Origin: Gluconobacter morbifer G707
GTDB taxonomy: Bacteria > Pseudomonadota > Alphaproteobacteria > Acetobacterales > Acetobacteraceae
Direction of reading: 5' to 3'
Length of the DNA stretch: 48,414 nucleotides
NCBI RefSeq assembly: GCF_000234355.1
Contig: NZ_AGQV01000012.1
Location: 1-48,414 of the forward strand
A program made the translations under genes and the position numbers. This document shows, in pieces, positions 33,647 through 41,810 of this stretch; positions within the stretch are counted from its first letter, which is position 1, and every line of letters starts with the position of its first letter. The notes under the pieces were generated by a model. That model saw only the letters and a list, made by a program, of their open reading frames with translations, was not told the origin of the DNA and did no database searches.

Positions 33647-34069
33647 CTACACATCTTTCTTCTCAAATATCTTCTGGTTTTCTAACGGATTTTCCATGTA
33701 GTATCGCAATCGTGTTTCAATATTACCCATGTGTATTTCAAGCTTATGTCCATCCGGATCAAGAAAATAGACTGACGCCCCTTCGCTCTTGTCTTCCTTC
33801 CATATCACACAATTTGATGACAATTTTTCGCTGACAGAGGCAAAATCGTCGTCTGAAATACTGAAAGCGATATGGGTATAGTCAGGACGCGGTGTAGATC
33901 GCGCGTTGTCATCGCGGGACAAACAGAGCCATACCGTTCCTGCTTCCAGATAAGCTCCATCAGGCCACACGGCACGAACCACGCACCCCAGAACATCTCG
34001 ATAAAATGCAAGAGAGCGATTAATATCGGCTACCGCAAGCGTAATGTGATTCAACCCTACAATTGTCAT
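33647..34069 (-). CDS. FosA-like fosfomycin resistance glutathione transferase
   Basis: About 140 aa from ATG 34069; ATG 34102 would add 11 residues not seen in FosA. Family signature: GLNHITLAVADINRSLAFYR, LWLCLSR-type VWLCLSRDD, DYTHIAFSIS, WKEDKSEGASVYFLDPDGHK. Metal ligands His8, His66 and Glu111 match the FosA triad, and Lys91, Ser95 and Glu96 match residues that bind K+ and fosfomycin. The enzyme adds glutathione to fosfomycin. The gene and its flanks are much more AT-rich than all neighbours, pointing to recent transfer into the element. A weak ribosome site leaves expression uncertain. Confidence 0.85.
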   Translation of the reverse strand: MTIVGLNHITLAVADINRSLAFYRDVLGCVVRAVWPDGAYLEAGTVWLCLSRDDNARSTPRPDYTHIAFSISDDDFASVSEKLSSNCVIWKEDKSEGASVYFLDPDGHKLEIHMGNIETRLRYYMENPLENQKIFEKKDV

Positions 34070-34201
34070 GTCTGACACTACCAAATTATGGACAAGAATC
34101 ATTGCCAGCTTTCAGGATGCGGCCAAATAATGCAATTGCTATAAACAACGACACAAACCGATCATGTCACCTGTGACTACCTGCAAAAGAGAAACCGGCG
34201 C

Positions 34202-35137
34202 TCACGCGCCAGCCTCCCTGTGGAACCGCCAGACCGGGATGCCCATCTGTTTGGCCTTGTCGGCCAGATTGTCCTGAATGCCCGATCCGGGGAACACCAT
34301 GACCCCGACGGGCAGCACTTTCAGCAGGATATCATTGCGCCGGAACGGGGCGGCCTTGCCGTGCCGGTTCCAGTCGGGCTTGAAGGCGATCTGAGCCACC
34401 TGACGATGATCGGCCCAGCGGGAAGCAATGAATTCCGCGCCCTTCGGTGAACCGCCATGCAGCAGTACCATGTCGGGATGCTTCTCACGCACCTTGTCCA
34501 GACGGTTCCAGATCAGATGATGGTCCTCGTAATCGAGTCCGCCGGTGACCGCGACCTTCGGTCCGGGAGGCACAAGCAGTTCCGTTTCAGCCTTGCGGCG
34601 GGCGTTGAGGAAATCGCGGCTGTCGATCATCGACGCCGTCAGGATGCTGCGACTGACCAGCGAGCCGGAACGTGGCCGCCAGGGCGACATGGTCAGGCGT
34701 TCGAACTGGTCGCAGGCGAGGTCGCGGAAGATCTCGTAAGCGTTGCGTCGCTCCAGCAGGGTCAGCCCTTCGGCAATGAGGCGTTCCAGTTCCACCGAGC
34801 GGATCTCGCTGCCATCCTGTTCCTGCTGGCTGCGTTTCTGCGCCTGCTCGTTGCGGTCAAAATCACGCTCCACCTGCCCGACCATGCGGTGAAAGACGTT
34901 GACGGTAGACCAGAGCAGCGGTTCGAGATCGGGCTCCAGCCGGGTTTCGGTCAGTGTGGCGGACAGGGCGTCGAAGATGTCAGCGACCGCGCCCTCGATC
35001 TGGCTGGCGTCGGGCAGCGGCCTCGGGTCCGGCTCGTCCTCGAAGGGACGGTGGCCGTAAAGCTGGAGTTCGGCCAGCACATGGGCGGTGGAAGAAGTGG
35101 CGTGTGCGGGTTCGAAATCGTCCTGTGTGCGGGTCAT
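34202..35137 (-). CDS. DUF2493 family protein
   Basis: About 311 aa from ATG 35137, with GGAGG eight bases upstream. The N-terminal 190 residues are helical (EIRSVELERLIAEGLTLLER); the C-terminal part is DUF2493, a Rossmann-like YspA/SMF fold: KVAVTGGLDYEDHHLIW, VLLHGGSPKGAEFIASRWA, VMVFPGSGIQDNLADKAK. The fold suggests nucleotide or nucleotide-derivative binding. These genes are regular members of the maintenance block in alphaproteobacterial ICEs. Confidence 0.85.
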   Translation of the reverse strand: MTRTQDDFEPAHATSSTAHVLAELQLYGHRPFEDEPDPRPLPDASQIEGAVADIFDALSATLTETRLEPDLEPLLWSTVNVFHRMVGQVERDFDRNEQAQKRSQQEQDGSEIRSVELERLIAEGLTLLERRNAYEIFRDLACDQFERLTMSPWRPRSGSLVSRSILTASMIDSRDFLNARRKAETELLVPPGPKVAVTGGLDYEDHHLIWNRLDKVREKHPDMVLLHGGSPKGAEFIASRWADHRQVAQIAFKPDWNRHGKAAPFRRNDILLKVLPVGVMVFPGSGIQDNLADKAKQMGIPVWRFHREAGA

Positions 35138-35456
35138 GGGTCTGTCCTCCGGTTCTGGCCGCGCCCCTCGCGGCCTTTCCGGGGGCGGATAGCGGCAGAC
35201 GAAGGCCGGGCCGGAACCGCGCAACGCGCGGCCGGAACGCAGTGGAGGATGGCAGGGAGACGGCTATTTTGCTTCGCGATGCAAAACGCGGACGCAGTCC
35301 CGCGCGGCGGAAAATAGCCGTCTCCGCCATTGCAGGCCCGGTCTGGCTGACGCCCGCTCCCCTTCCTGAAAGGCCGAGGGCGCACCTCATCCGGATACAG
35401 GACAACCCCGCGCCACACCGGAAAGAAGAAGACCCTCCCCCCCTTCCCGGCCCGCC
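35138..35456. other. Intergenic region holding element B
   Basis: Between the DUF2493 and toprim genes; no gene seen, only the large inverted repeat at 35256-35325. Confidence 0.5.
35256..35325. repeat. Nested inverted repeat (element B)
   Basis: Perfect 15-base arms, GGAGACGGCTATTTT (35256-35270) and AAAATAGCCGTCTCC (35311-35325). Inside lies CGCGGAC (35287-35293), loop GCA, then GTCCCGCG (35297-35304), a seven-pair stem with one bulge. An alternative stem TTTTGC/GCAAAA (35267-35272, 35281-35286) also exists. Confidence 0.8.
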
Positions 35457-36536
35457 TCAGTGCGTGACCGGATGCAGAAACCGCGCCACGTCCTGCGGGG
35501 CAAGCTGGGAATGCAGGATCGCCCGCATTGCGCCACGCCCGAGGTAGCGGAGATCATCGTTGAAATCTGCCAGACGCGGTGACAGCACAAGGCACTCGAT
35601 CCCGGCCTCGTGCGTCCGGGTCTGCAGGGTCGTCACCGCATGGTCCCCGGCGGGATCGTCATCGCGCAGCACGTAAAGGCGCCGCAGCGTAGGCGGAAAC
35701 ACCATGGCGCCGAGATGCGCCGAGGACAGGCAGGCGGCCAGTGGCAGATCCGGCATGACCTCATGGAGCGACAGCACCGTCTCGATCCCCTCGCCTGCCG
35801 CCAGAACGTCGGACACCGCGCCAAAGCGCACGGCGTGGCCGAGCAGATCGCCCATCGCCCGACGGGGCATGGCGACGGGGGCCTTGCCCTTTCCGTCGCG
35901 CGCCAGCCAGGTCCGGTGCACGCCGGTGACGCGGTCCTCAAGGTCGGTGACAGCGGCAATCAGCGCGGGCCAGGTCTCGATCGGACTATCCGCATCTGCG
36001 CGGTAGTAGCAGTCAGGATGGAAACGCAGCGATGGCAGGTCCGTCAGGCGAGTCAGGTCACGATGCCGCAGCCAGGTTTCCACCAGTGTGCCCGCAATCG
36101 GGCGTGATATGGCCCAGAGCCGACGTGCGGCGTCTGCGGTGCCAGATGCCTGTCCCGAAATATCGTGGCTGAACGCATGGGAGCGGCCGCGATCAGGGGC
36201 CGATCGTGGCTCGGACCGCGGCAGACTGAGGAAACGCCGGGCCTCATCGGCGACATCGCGAAAATCCAGCAGCCCGAGGCTTTCACGGATGATGTCAAGC
36301 AGATCGCCATGCTGCCCCGTCGCGCCATCCGTCCATTTGCCCGCGCGGCCACGCCCGTCCGGTCCACCATGCAGGCGGACATAGAGCGACCGCCCCGGGG
36401 TGTTATGAACATCCCCGACCAGCCAGTAATTGCCATGCCGTCGCCCGGCGGAGAGGTAATGCCGACAGACCGCCTCGGCGTTTTCGGCCAGCCTGCGGAC
36501 CAGATCGCCAGCATCCCATGACTGCGTATCTGTCAT
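35457..36536 (-). CDS. Toprim-domain primase-like protein
   Basis: About 359 aa from ATG 36536 with GGGAGGG seven bases upstream. The N-terminal part (NYWLVGDVHNTPGRSLYVRL, HGDLLDIIRESLGLLDFRDV) matches the DUF7146 primase-like region, and the C-terminal toprim domain shows VLAAGEGIETVLS (Glu) and YVLRDDDPAGDHA (Asp-x-Asp). TraC/RepB-type primases with this plan prime replication of transferred DNA. A zinc-finger N-terminus is not seen. Confidence 0.85.
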   Translation of the reverse strand: MTDTQSWDAGDLVRRLAENAEAVCRHYLSAGRRHGNYWLVGDVHNTPGRSLYVRLHGGPDGRGRAGKWTDGATGQHGDLLDIIRESLGLLDFRDVADEARRFLSLPRSEPRSAPDRGRSHAFSHDISGQASGTADAARRLWAISRPIAGTLVETWLRHRDLTRLTDLPSLRFHPDCYYRADADSPIETWPALIAAVTDLEDRVTGVHRTWLARDGKGKAPVAMPRRAMGDLLGHAVRFGAVSDVLAAGEGIETVLSLHEVMPDLPLAACLSSAHLGAMVFPPTLRRLYVLRDDDPAGDHAVTTLQTRTHEAGIECLVLSPRLADFNDDLRYLGRGAMRAILHSQLAPQDVARFLHPVTH

Positions 36537-36625
36537 CTCACCCTCCCTGCAGACTTGATGCCGCCATGATTCCCCCGTAACGGCAGAGGCAACGGGCACA
36601 GGCCCGAATGCAAAAGGATAGTTTC

Positions 36626-36901
36626 ATGAAGATTGCCGATCTGGTCGATCATATCGCCACCACCACCGACACGAGCAAAACCGATACCCGCAAGGTGCTG
36701 GACGCCCTGATCGAGGCGATGACCGCCGCCGCCAGGGCCGGTGATGAAATCACCCTGCCGAACTTCGGCAAGTTCAAGGTCAGGGAAGTCGCCGCCCGCG
36801 AAGGCCGCAACCCGGCCACGGGCGCGACCATCCAGATCGCAGCCTCGCGCAAGCTGGCCTTCACGCCCGCCAAAGCGCTCAAGGACAGCCTGAACGACTG
36901 A
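36626..36901 (+). CDS. HU family DNA-binding protein
   Basis: 91 aa from ATG 36626, with AAAAGGAT upstream. KIADLVDHIATTTD, then GDEITLPNFGKFKVREVAAR, EGRNPATGATIQIAA and LAFTPAKALKDSLND are the full HU/IHF pattern including the DNA-gripping arm RNPATG. It bends and compacts DNA and may assist recombination or oriT processing. It is the only plus-strand gene in this block and converges on the DUF932 gene. Confidence 0.93.
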   Translation: MKIADLVDHIATTTDTSKTDTRKVLDALIEAMTAAARAGDEITLPNFGKFKVREVAAREGRNPATGATIQIAASRKLAFTPAKALKDSLND

Positions 36902-36918
36902 CCTGCCGACAGGCAAAA

Positions 36919-36941
36919 GGCGGCGGACCCTGTCCGCCGCC
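36919..36941 (-). terminator. Hairpin between HU and DUF932 genes
   Basis: GGCGGCGGAC CCT GTCCGCCGCC: a perfect ten-pair stem with a three-base loop. On the minus strand it is followed by TTTTGCC, so it terminates the DUF932 transcript; on the plus strand a C-rich stretch follows. Confidence 0.8.
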
Positions 36942-36978
36942 CCTTCCCCACCACGCCACTTTCTGATGATGGGCGCGT

Positions 36979-38181
36979 TCATCCGACCTTCTCCATCAGC
37001 TTTCGTGCCCTGCCCTCCAGATCCAGCCGCGTGTCCTGGTTGGTCTTCGTTCGCGCCAGCGCCGTTATCCCCTGCACGAAATCGAACACGCTCTCGGGTT
37101 TGCGCCCCTCCTCGTGCAGTACCGTCTCGATGATCCTGTTGGTTTCCGGTTTCGAGAACCCGCGACGACGCAGGAAACTTTCCCGATCGTCATCGGTTCT
37201 GGCCACCAGCGCCTTGCGCGAGGCCTGAATGCCGGAGACGAACGACGCCGGGCTGGCCGTGGCGAAATTTCGCAGGGCCGGTGTCGCCTGATGTACGAAA
37301 CGCGAGGCGGCGAACTTGCTATGCCGGATCGTGATCTGTTCGAAATTTTCCACGCCCCACAACATACGATTTTGACACACTCCGCGCAGGTAGAATGACG
37401 CAATGCCGAGGCTCTTGCTGCCGACTTCCGAGTTCCAGGCATAGAACCCCCGGAAATAAAGATCGGGATCGCCGTTGGGCAGGCGGCCCGCCTCGATCGG
37501 GTGCGTGTCGTCCACAAGGAACAGGAACACATCGCGGTCCGATGCATAGAGCGTCGTGGTCTCCTTCGTGATGTCGACATAGGGATTATGGGTCATGGTG
37601 GCCCAGTCGATCACACCGGGCACCTTCCAGTTGGTATCACCTGTGCCGTCACCGGCGATCTTGCGCACCGCGCCAACCAGTTCATGATCCCAGATGCGGC
37701 CGTAATCCGGCCCCGTGACGGCGCGTAGCTCGACGCGGCCGTCCTCGGTTTCCAGCGTTTTCACCAGTTCGGCGCGGTGCGACAGCAGACCGTGCTGCAG
37801 GTTGATCGCCGCCAGTGGGGCCGGCAGGTTACGCAGGTATGACGATGGCGCACCGACCAGGCTGCACATCTGGCCAAAGGACCAGTGCGTGGGCGCAATC
37901 GGGTCATTCTGTCCCGGCACGGTCAAAGTCAGGCGCTCGGCATTATCGCGCGAGGCTTCCACGCGGATGGCGCGGCTCTCCACGGTGCGGGCCGTGGCCC
38001 GGTCCGCCCGCGCCAGGGTCGCAGCATGCAGGTCGGACAGAGACAGGTAGCGCTCGTCATCGGGGCGCGAGAACCATTCGGACGATACGCGGGCGCTCCG
38101 TTCGCCACGGGAGAGATCAATCCGGAAGCCGCCGGACGCGGCGCCACGGGACGCAGGGGGCAGGATGGTGGTTGAGGTCAT
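36979..38181 (-). CDS. DUF932 (DUF945) family protein
   Basis: About 400 aa from ATG 38181 with AGGAGAG upstream; the frame to 38259 adds no family residues. LERQ-type hallmarks of DUF932 are present: WSFGQMCSLVGAPSSYLRNLP, AVTGPDYGRIWDHELVGAV, RGFYAWNSEVGSKSLGIASF, CQNRMLWGVENFEQITIRHS. The family is widespread on plasmids and phages, and its function is unproven. It marks the usual edge of the maintenance block; an IS-derived gene follows at once. Confidence 0.88.
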   Translation of the reverse strand: MTSTTILPPASRGAASGGFRIDLSRGERSARVSSEWFSRPDDERYLSLSDLHAATLARADRATARTVESRAIRVEASRDNAERLTLTVPGQNDPIAPTHWSFGQMCSLVGAPSSYLRNLPAPLAAINLQHGLLSHRAELVKTLETEDGRVELRAVTGPDYGRIWDHELVGAVRKIAGDGTGDTNWKVPGVIDWATMTHNPYVDITKETTTLYASDRDVFLFLVDDTHPIEAGRLPNGDPDLYFRGFYAWNSEVGSKSLGIASFYLRGVCQNRMLWGVENFEQITIRHSKFAASRFVHQATPALRNFATASPASFVSGIQASRKALVARTDDDRESFLRRRGFSKPETNRIIETVLHEEGRKPESVFDFVQGITALARTKTNQDTRLDLEGRARKLMEKVG

Positions 38182-38319
38182 GAAAAACTCTCCTCTTATA
38201 CCGGTTATTCGGCACCAGAGGCGAAGCCGACCTCCCCCTCTTTTCGGGGCGCCAGACATGAAAACAGCGCCTTCCAGGCACCGGAAGCCGCTGTCTCACT
38301 ATTCCAAAAACCCATTGCA

Positions 38320-39258
38320 CTATTCGGCAGCGATGGCCTCCATATGCTGGGCCCTCCGGCCACCGATACGCTGGGCTGGACCATCTGCAACGCGTATCCG
38401 CATGGCTGCAAAGCGGGCCGCCAGGCCACCTTTGGTCCCGCGACGCCAGCTGACCCTGCGCCATGTTGCAGTTTCCAGTATCTTATGGGCAGGGACAGAT
38501 TGCTGGTCCGGTACCGGATGCATCCGGGATGGGCCGCGCTTTCTGGCCGGAAACACCAGCTCCACATCGGCGGAATAGACTTTCTGATGACGTGGTATCC
38601 CGACTGCCCAGCGCAGGTTCCGCGCGCTCAGAGCCTGACGGAACGGGGAGGACAGGCCATAACCGGCATCCGCAAGAACACAGCCAAAACGGACACCGGC
38701 GGCACAGAGGCGATCAATCTCTTCGATTGCCATCTCCGGTTTGGTCCTGGAGCCCTGATGTTCCAGTGGAACACCAGCCCGCTTCAGGCGTGCCGGATCT
38801 GCTGTCCAGGTATCGGGCAGGAACAGACGGAGTGACAGCATCAGTGGCACTTCACGCGAAGCCAGTGTCACGGACACCAATGTCTGACAATTCGCTTTCC
38901 TGCCCAGGGTCGAAGCATATTGGGGCGCTACACCAACAGAATGTTCTCCCTTTTTGGGAAGGGAGGTATCATCGATGATCAGCCATGAATGCTCGCCGCC
39001 TACCAGATGGTCAGCATGACGCCACAGAGCAGCCTCAAGTGGCGCACTGTCCCACGCACCGGTACTGACGAAATGATGCAGTCGGTCATAAGGGATATCG
39101 CCATTGCGTGCAGCCATGGGCTGCACGCTCTTGCGGTCACCAGGTCCGATCAGGCCTGCAATATAAGCCGGACACATCGCCCGCTGCGCTTTGTGACCCA
39201 GGGCCGCCAGAAATGGCGCAAGCCATACTTCCAGATCCGATCGCCAGTCGGTGTTCAT
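38320..39258 (-). pseudogene. IS701-family transposase, C-terminally truncated
   Basis: 312 aa. The DDE-type core shows WLIIDDTSLPKKG and CVLADAGYG (two acidic residues), and GVAPQYASTLGRKANCQTLV is typical of IS701/IS1452, described in acetic acid bacteria. The C-terminal third, including the catalytic Glu region, is missing: after RVADGPAQRIGGRRAQHM the frame continues only eight residues to a stop. No paired terminal inverted repeats were found. It is probably an inactive copy abutting the ICE maintenance block. Confidence 0.8.
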
Positions 39259-39572
39259 CGCCAGCTCCCGCTACAGCTGGTCTTCCATGAATCACCGATC
39301 GCACCCGTTGGGAATCCTTATTCCAAATTTTCTGCCAAAGTAGTGCTAGGCAATAACTTCGCGCCAATCTCGCACGCTCAATAATTTGGTCTGGCATCTC
39401 GAAACCGGATGCCAGACAGAAGAGAAGGATACAAGAACCCGAGGTGACTGTGCAGATAATAATAGAATCGAGTAAAGTCTCAAAATACGATTGAAAAAAA
39501 TTCAGTATATTATCATTTTATTATTATATTTTTTGAATATTATTTCAAAAAAAGGGTTATTAATTTAGATAC
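39259..39572. other. AT-rich stretch with a weak hairpin
   Basis: No gene. An imperfect hairpin (39491-39504 with 39534-39548) of mainly A and T lies downstream of the minus-strand gene at 39573 and could end its transcription. Confidence 0.45.
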
Positions 39573-40361
39573 TTATAATTGTGTTAAATCGACGCAAGGA
39601 AGATTAGGAACCAGAGATGTAGCCTCTGTAAATTCCTTCGAGTTTAGATCAAGCATTCCGCGCCAGTAATGCACTTCGCCATCCTTAACTTCCGACACCC
39701 CACGAGGGCGAAATCTATTTCCATCAAGATCGCCGTATTGGATATTACCACCCACAGTATCCACTGTAGTATTATCGATGACGGATTTAAGAACACCAAA
39801 TATCGTCTTCGGGTTTAGCGGTTGATCCTCAAGTAGACGTTCAGCCTCTTCCTTCCCGCTTCCCATCACCTCAATACTATTCGGCTCAACAAGAACCTCA
39901 GTTAATGACGGCGATATCTCCTTTGTCACTTCCATTTTATAAATCCGGTGCTTACGCGTTGCTTCACACCAGCCGCCGAATATAATACCGACATCAAATG
40001 CATCATACGTTTTAAAATTTGCATCTCTCACTATGATCTCGAATGCATGGAAAATAAGTTTTGATAGTGCATCCATGTCGTAGTGAGACCATCCCGGAAC
40101 AGCTTGGACTCTATAAAGAATTTCGGCTAAGGTCTCCTTAATCATCAACGGGAAGATACTGTGGCCTGCAAATGTAATTGCGATATCGCCACATTGGAGT
40201 AGAGTTGGAGGATGTCCACCTGTTCCAGGACCATAGATGTTATAAGGCATTCTAGTTACCTTAATGCCAAAATCACTTGTTACATTTCCTAAATTGACAC
40301 GCGAGTCTGAAAAAAAATGGACGCGTGAACCAGGATCTCTCCAAACAATGTTTAGGGTCAT
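39573..40361 (-). CDS. Putative Ntn-hydrolase (proteasome/HslV-like) protein
   Basis: 262 aa, unrecognised by name. After the initiator Met it begins TLNIVWRDPGSRVHFFSDSR and continues NLGNVTSDFGIKV, then GDIAITFAGHSIFPLMIKETLAEIL. This follows the order of the proteasome beta/HslV start: N-terminal Thr, a DSR Asp about 18 residues on, a Lys at exactly position 33 counted from that Thr, and an AGHS/AGGT-like Gly strand followed by a helix. The AT-rich composition differs from its surroundings, so it was probably acquired. No partner unfoldase lies nearby. The fold is an inference. Confidence 0.55.
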   Translation of the reverse strand: MTLNIVWRDPGSRVHFFSDSRVNLGNVTSDFGIKVTRMPYNIYGPGTGGHPPTLLQCGDIAITFAGHSIFPLMIKETLAEILYRVQAVPGWSHYDMDALSKLIFHAFEIIVRDANFKTYDAFDVGIIFGGWCEATRKHRIYKMEVTKEISPSLTEVLVEPNSIEVMGSGKEEAERLLEDQPLNPKTIFGVLKSVIDNTTVDTVGGNIQYGDLDGNRFRPRGVSEVKDGEVHYWRGMLDLNSKEFTEATSLVPNLPCVDLTQL

Positions 40362-40753
40362 CTCGTTGCCTCCAAATAGGTTTCCATACAGAATACATAT
40401 AATCTGCCATCATTGAAATGTGCATTTCCTGGCGACACTTCGGAGAGTTAGCTTTATAGTGCTGAGTGATAGACCACTCAGCATCTAAGTTCTTGACAAA
40501 ATATGCAAGAGATCATTTACTTTGTCTTATCCGATATGCGGAAAGCCATTTAAGAAAATGTATGCCCGATATGAGGCGAGTTCAGCCTCTCTGTTTCCAT
40601 TCGTTGAAAAGACAGGCTGTTTAAGCCAGAGGAGCAGAAAGTCCGGTTACGGGTTATCAAAGGCATAGCCAGATGTTTGGCTGGCCAGTCTCACGCAAAG
40701 ACAGTCGTCAGCTTCTCAAAGCAATATCAAAAAGCCCTAGGTTGGGTTTCAAA
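40362..40753. other. Intergenic region with a small hairpin
   Basis: No credible gene. TGCTGAGTG (40460-40468) and CACTCAGCA (40475-40483) form a nine-pair stem with a six-base loop, upstream of the Ntn-like gene. It may be an operator or a leader structure. Confidence 0.5.
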
Positions 40754-41117
40754 CTATATCGGGAACAGCGCGCGTACAGTATGGTCGCGGGTCACATTAC
40801 CGGTATTAAGGGCCGTATTCGGTTCCAGCAGAACAATATGGCATTCGTCACCCAAAGCTTCGGGGCAATATTCCACCCCATGCGGCACAATGATAAATTC
40901 GCCAACATCGACATCAATGTCACGATCCTGGAAATGCATGCATAACGTCCCGGAGATGACCAGAAACAGTTCGTCTTCATACTCGTGATGATGCCAGTCG
41001 AACGCGCCCCTGAATTTCGCCAGCTTGATCTGGAATATGTTGATACCATCAGCCACATGGGGGCTCCACTAATCGGGGAAATGTCGTAAAAGCCTGAGCC
41101 AAGTTGATTTTTTCCAT
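40754..41117 (-). pseudogene. Cupin-domain protein broken near its start
   Basis: From ATG 41117 (GGAG upstream) the frame reads MEKINLAQAFTTFP and stops at 41049. Another frame continues WSPHVADGINIFQIKLAKF, then the cupin signature WHHHEYEDELFLVISGTL and VGEFIIVPHGVEYCPE. The proteins join if one C is removed from CCCC (41075-41078) and a TAG is a sense codon. The remaining 100-aa cupin (start at 41056) keeps the metal-binding HHHxxxE and H residues and could fold. It lies 12 bases after the TIM-barrel gene. Confidence 0.7.
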
Positions 41118-41129
41118 TGGGTATCTCCG

Positions 41130-41810
41130 TCAAAGTTGCCGAACGGTCATCCGGACATAGGCGATCTGCCGCGCCAGATCGGGTAACGTTGGGAACGCAC
41201 CATCAAAAAGCGCCGTGCCGACCGTAAAACCGGCTGCCCCTGCCGAGGCGGTGGCGCGGATACGCTCCGCCCGATCGAGCGAACCGGCCACGATGACAGG
41301 CTTGCCTGCCACAGCGGTGCAGACCTGCCGCATCAGGCCGGGCGCATCTCCCGCGAACCGATAGGCCAGCAGGTCCAGCCCATGAACGCCGGGCCGGGAG
41401 GCGAGATCGACCGCGCTGCGCACGATTGCGTTTTCGGTCCCTTCGAGAATGCTCGGATGCCCGCTGATTTGGCCGGGAAAAGGGTAATAGCGGATCGTCG
41501 TGCCTTCCAGCAACCTCAGCGCATCATCGACATGGGTGCCACCCAGCAGATAATCGACACCCAGCGCGATCCCGGCCTGCACCGAACGCAGTTCGCTATC
41601 GCGATCGAGCGAGACGACTTCCAGATAGACCTTCGCCCCGGCCTGGCGGATGGTGCTGGCAAGCGCCTGGAGTGCGGCAAACGGCAGGCCGATATCCTTG
41701 AACCCGATATGGCGGATGCCTGCCATACGGGCAGTTTCGACCAGATCGGCAGCGTTCTCCACCGTCCGGTCATGACGGGTCAGCATGAAAATGAAATCGG
41801 GTCGGGTCAT
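41130..41810 (-). CDS. TIM-barrel protein of unknown function, linked to PdxA
   Basis: 226 aa. The N-terminal RPDFIFMLTRHDRTVENA and the C-terminal AGSLDRAERIRATASAGAAG then FTVGTALFDGAF (a phosphate-binding loop and helix) suggest a HisA/TrpF-like (beta-alpha)8 barrel. I do not recognise a specific enzyme. The start overlaps the pdxA stop (ATGA), so it is probably in the same pathway; with a PdxA2-like dehydrogenase it may handle a C3 or C4 sugar-acid phosphate product. No catalytic residue can be named with confidence. Confidence 0.65.
   Translation of the reverse strand: MTRPDFIFMLTRHDRTVENAADLVETARMAGIRHIGFKDIGLPFAALQALASTIRQAGAKVYLEVVSLDRDSELRSVQAGIALGVDYLLGGTHVDDALRLLEGTTIRYYPFPGQISGHPSILEGTENAIVRSAVDLASRPGVHGLDLLAYRFAGDAPGLMRQVCTAVAGKPVIVAGSLDRAERIRATASAGAAGFTVGTALFDGAFPTLPDLARQIAYVRMTVRQL

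Noticed and set aside
32969-35325. Elements A and B as oriT
   Set aside because: Their structure is suggestive but no nick-site sequence was recognised and they are far from the relaxase gene, so they are reported only as repeats.
38260-39400. Terminal inverted repeats of the IS701-like element
   Set aside because: I compared the two ends and found only short chance matches, so no element boundary is reported.
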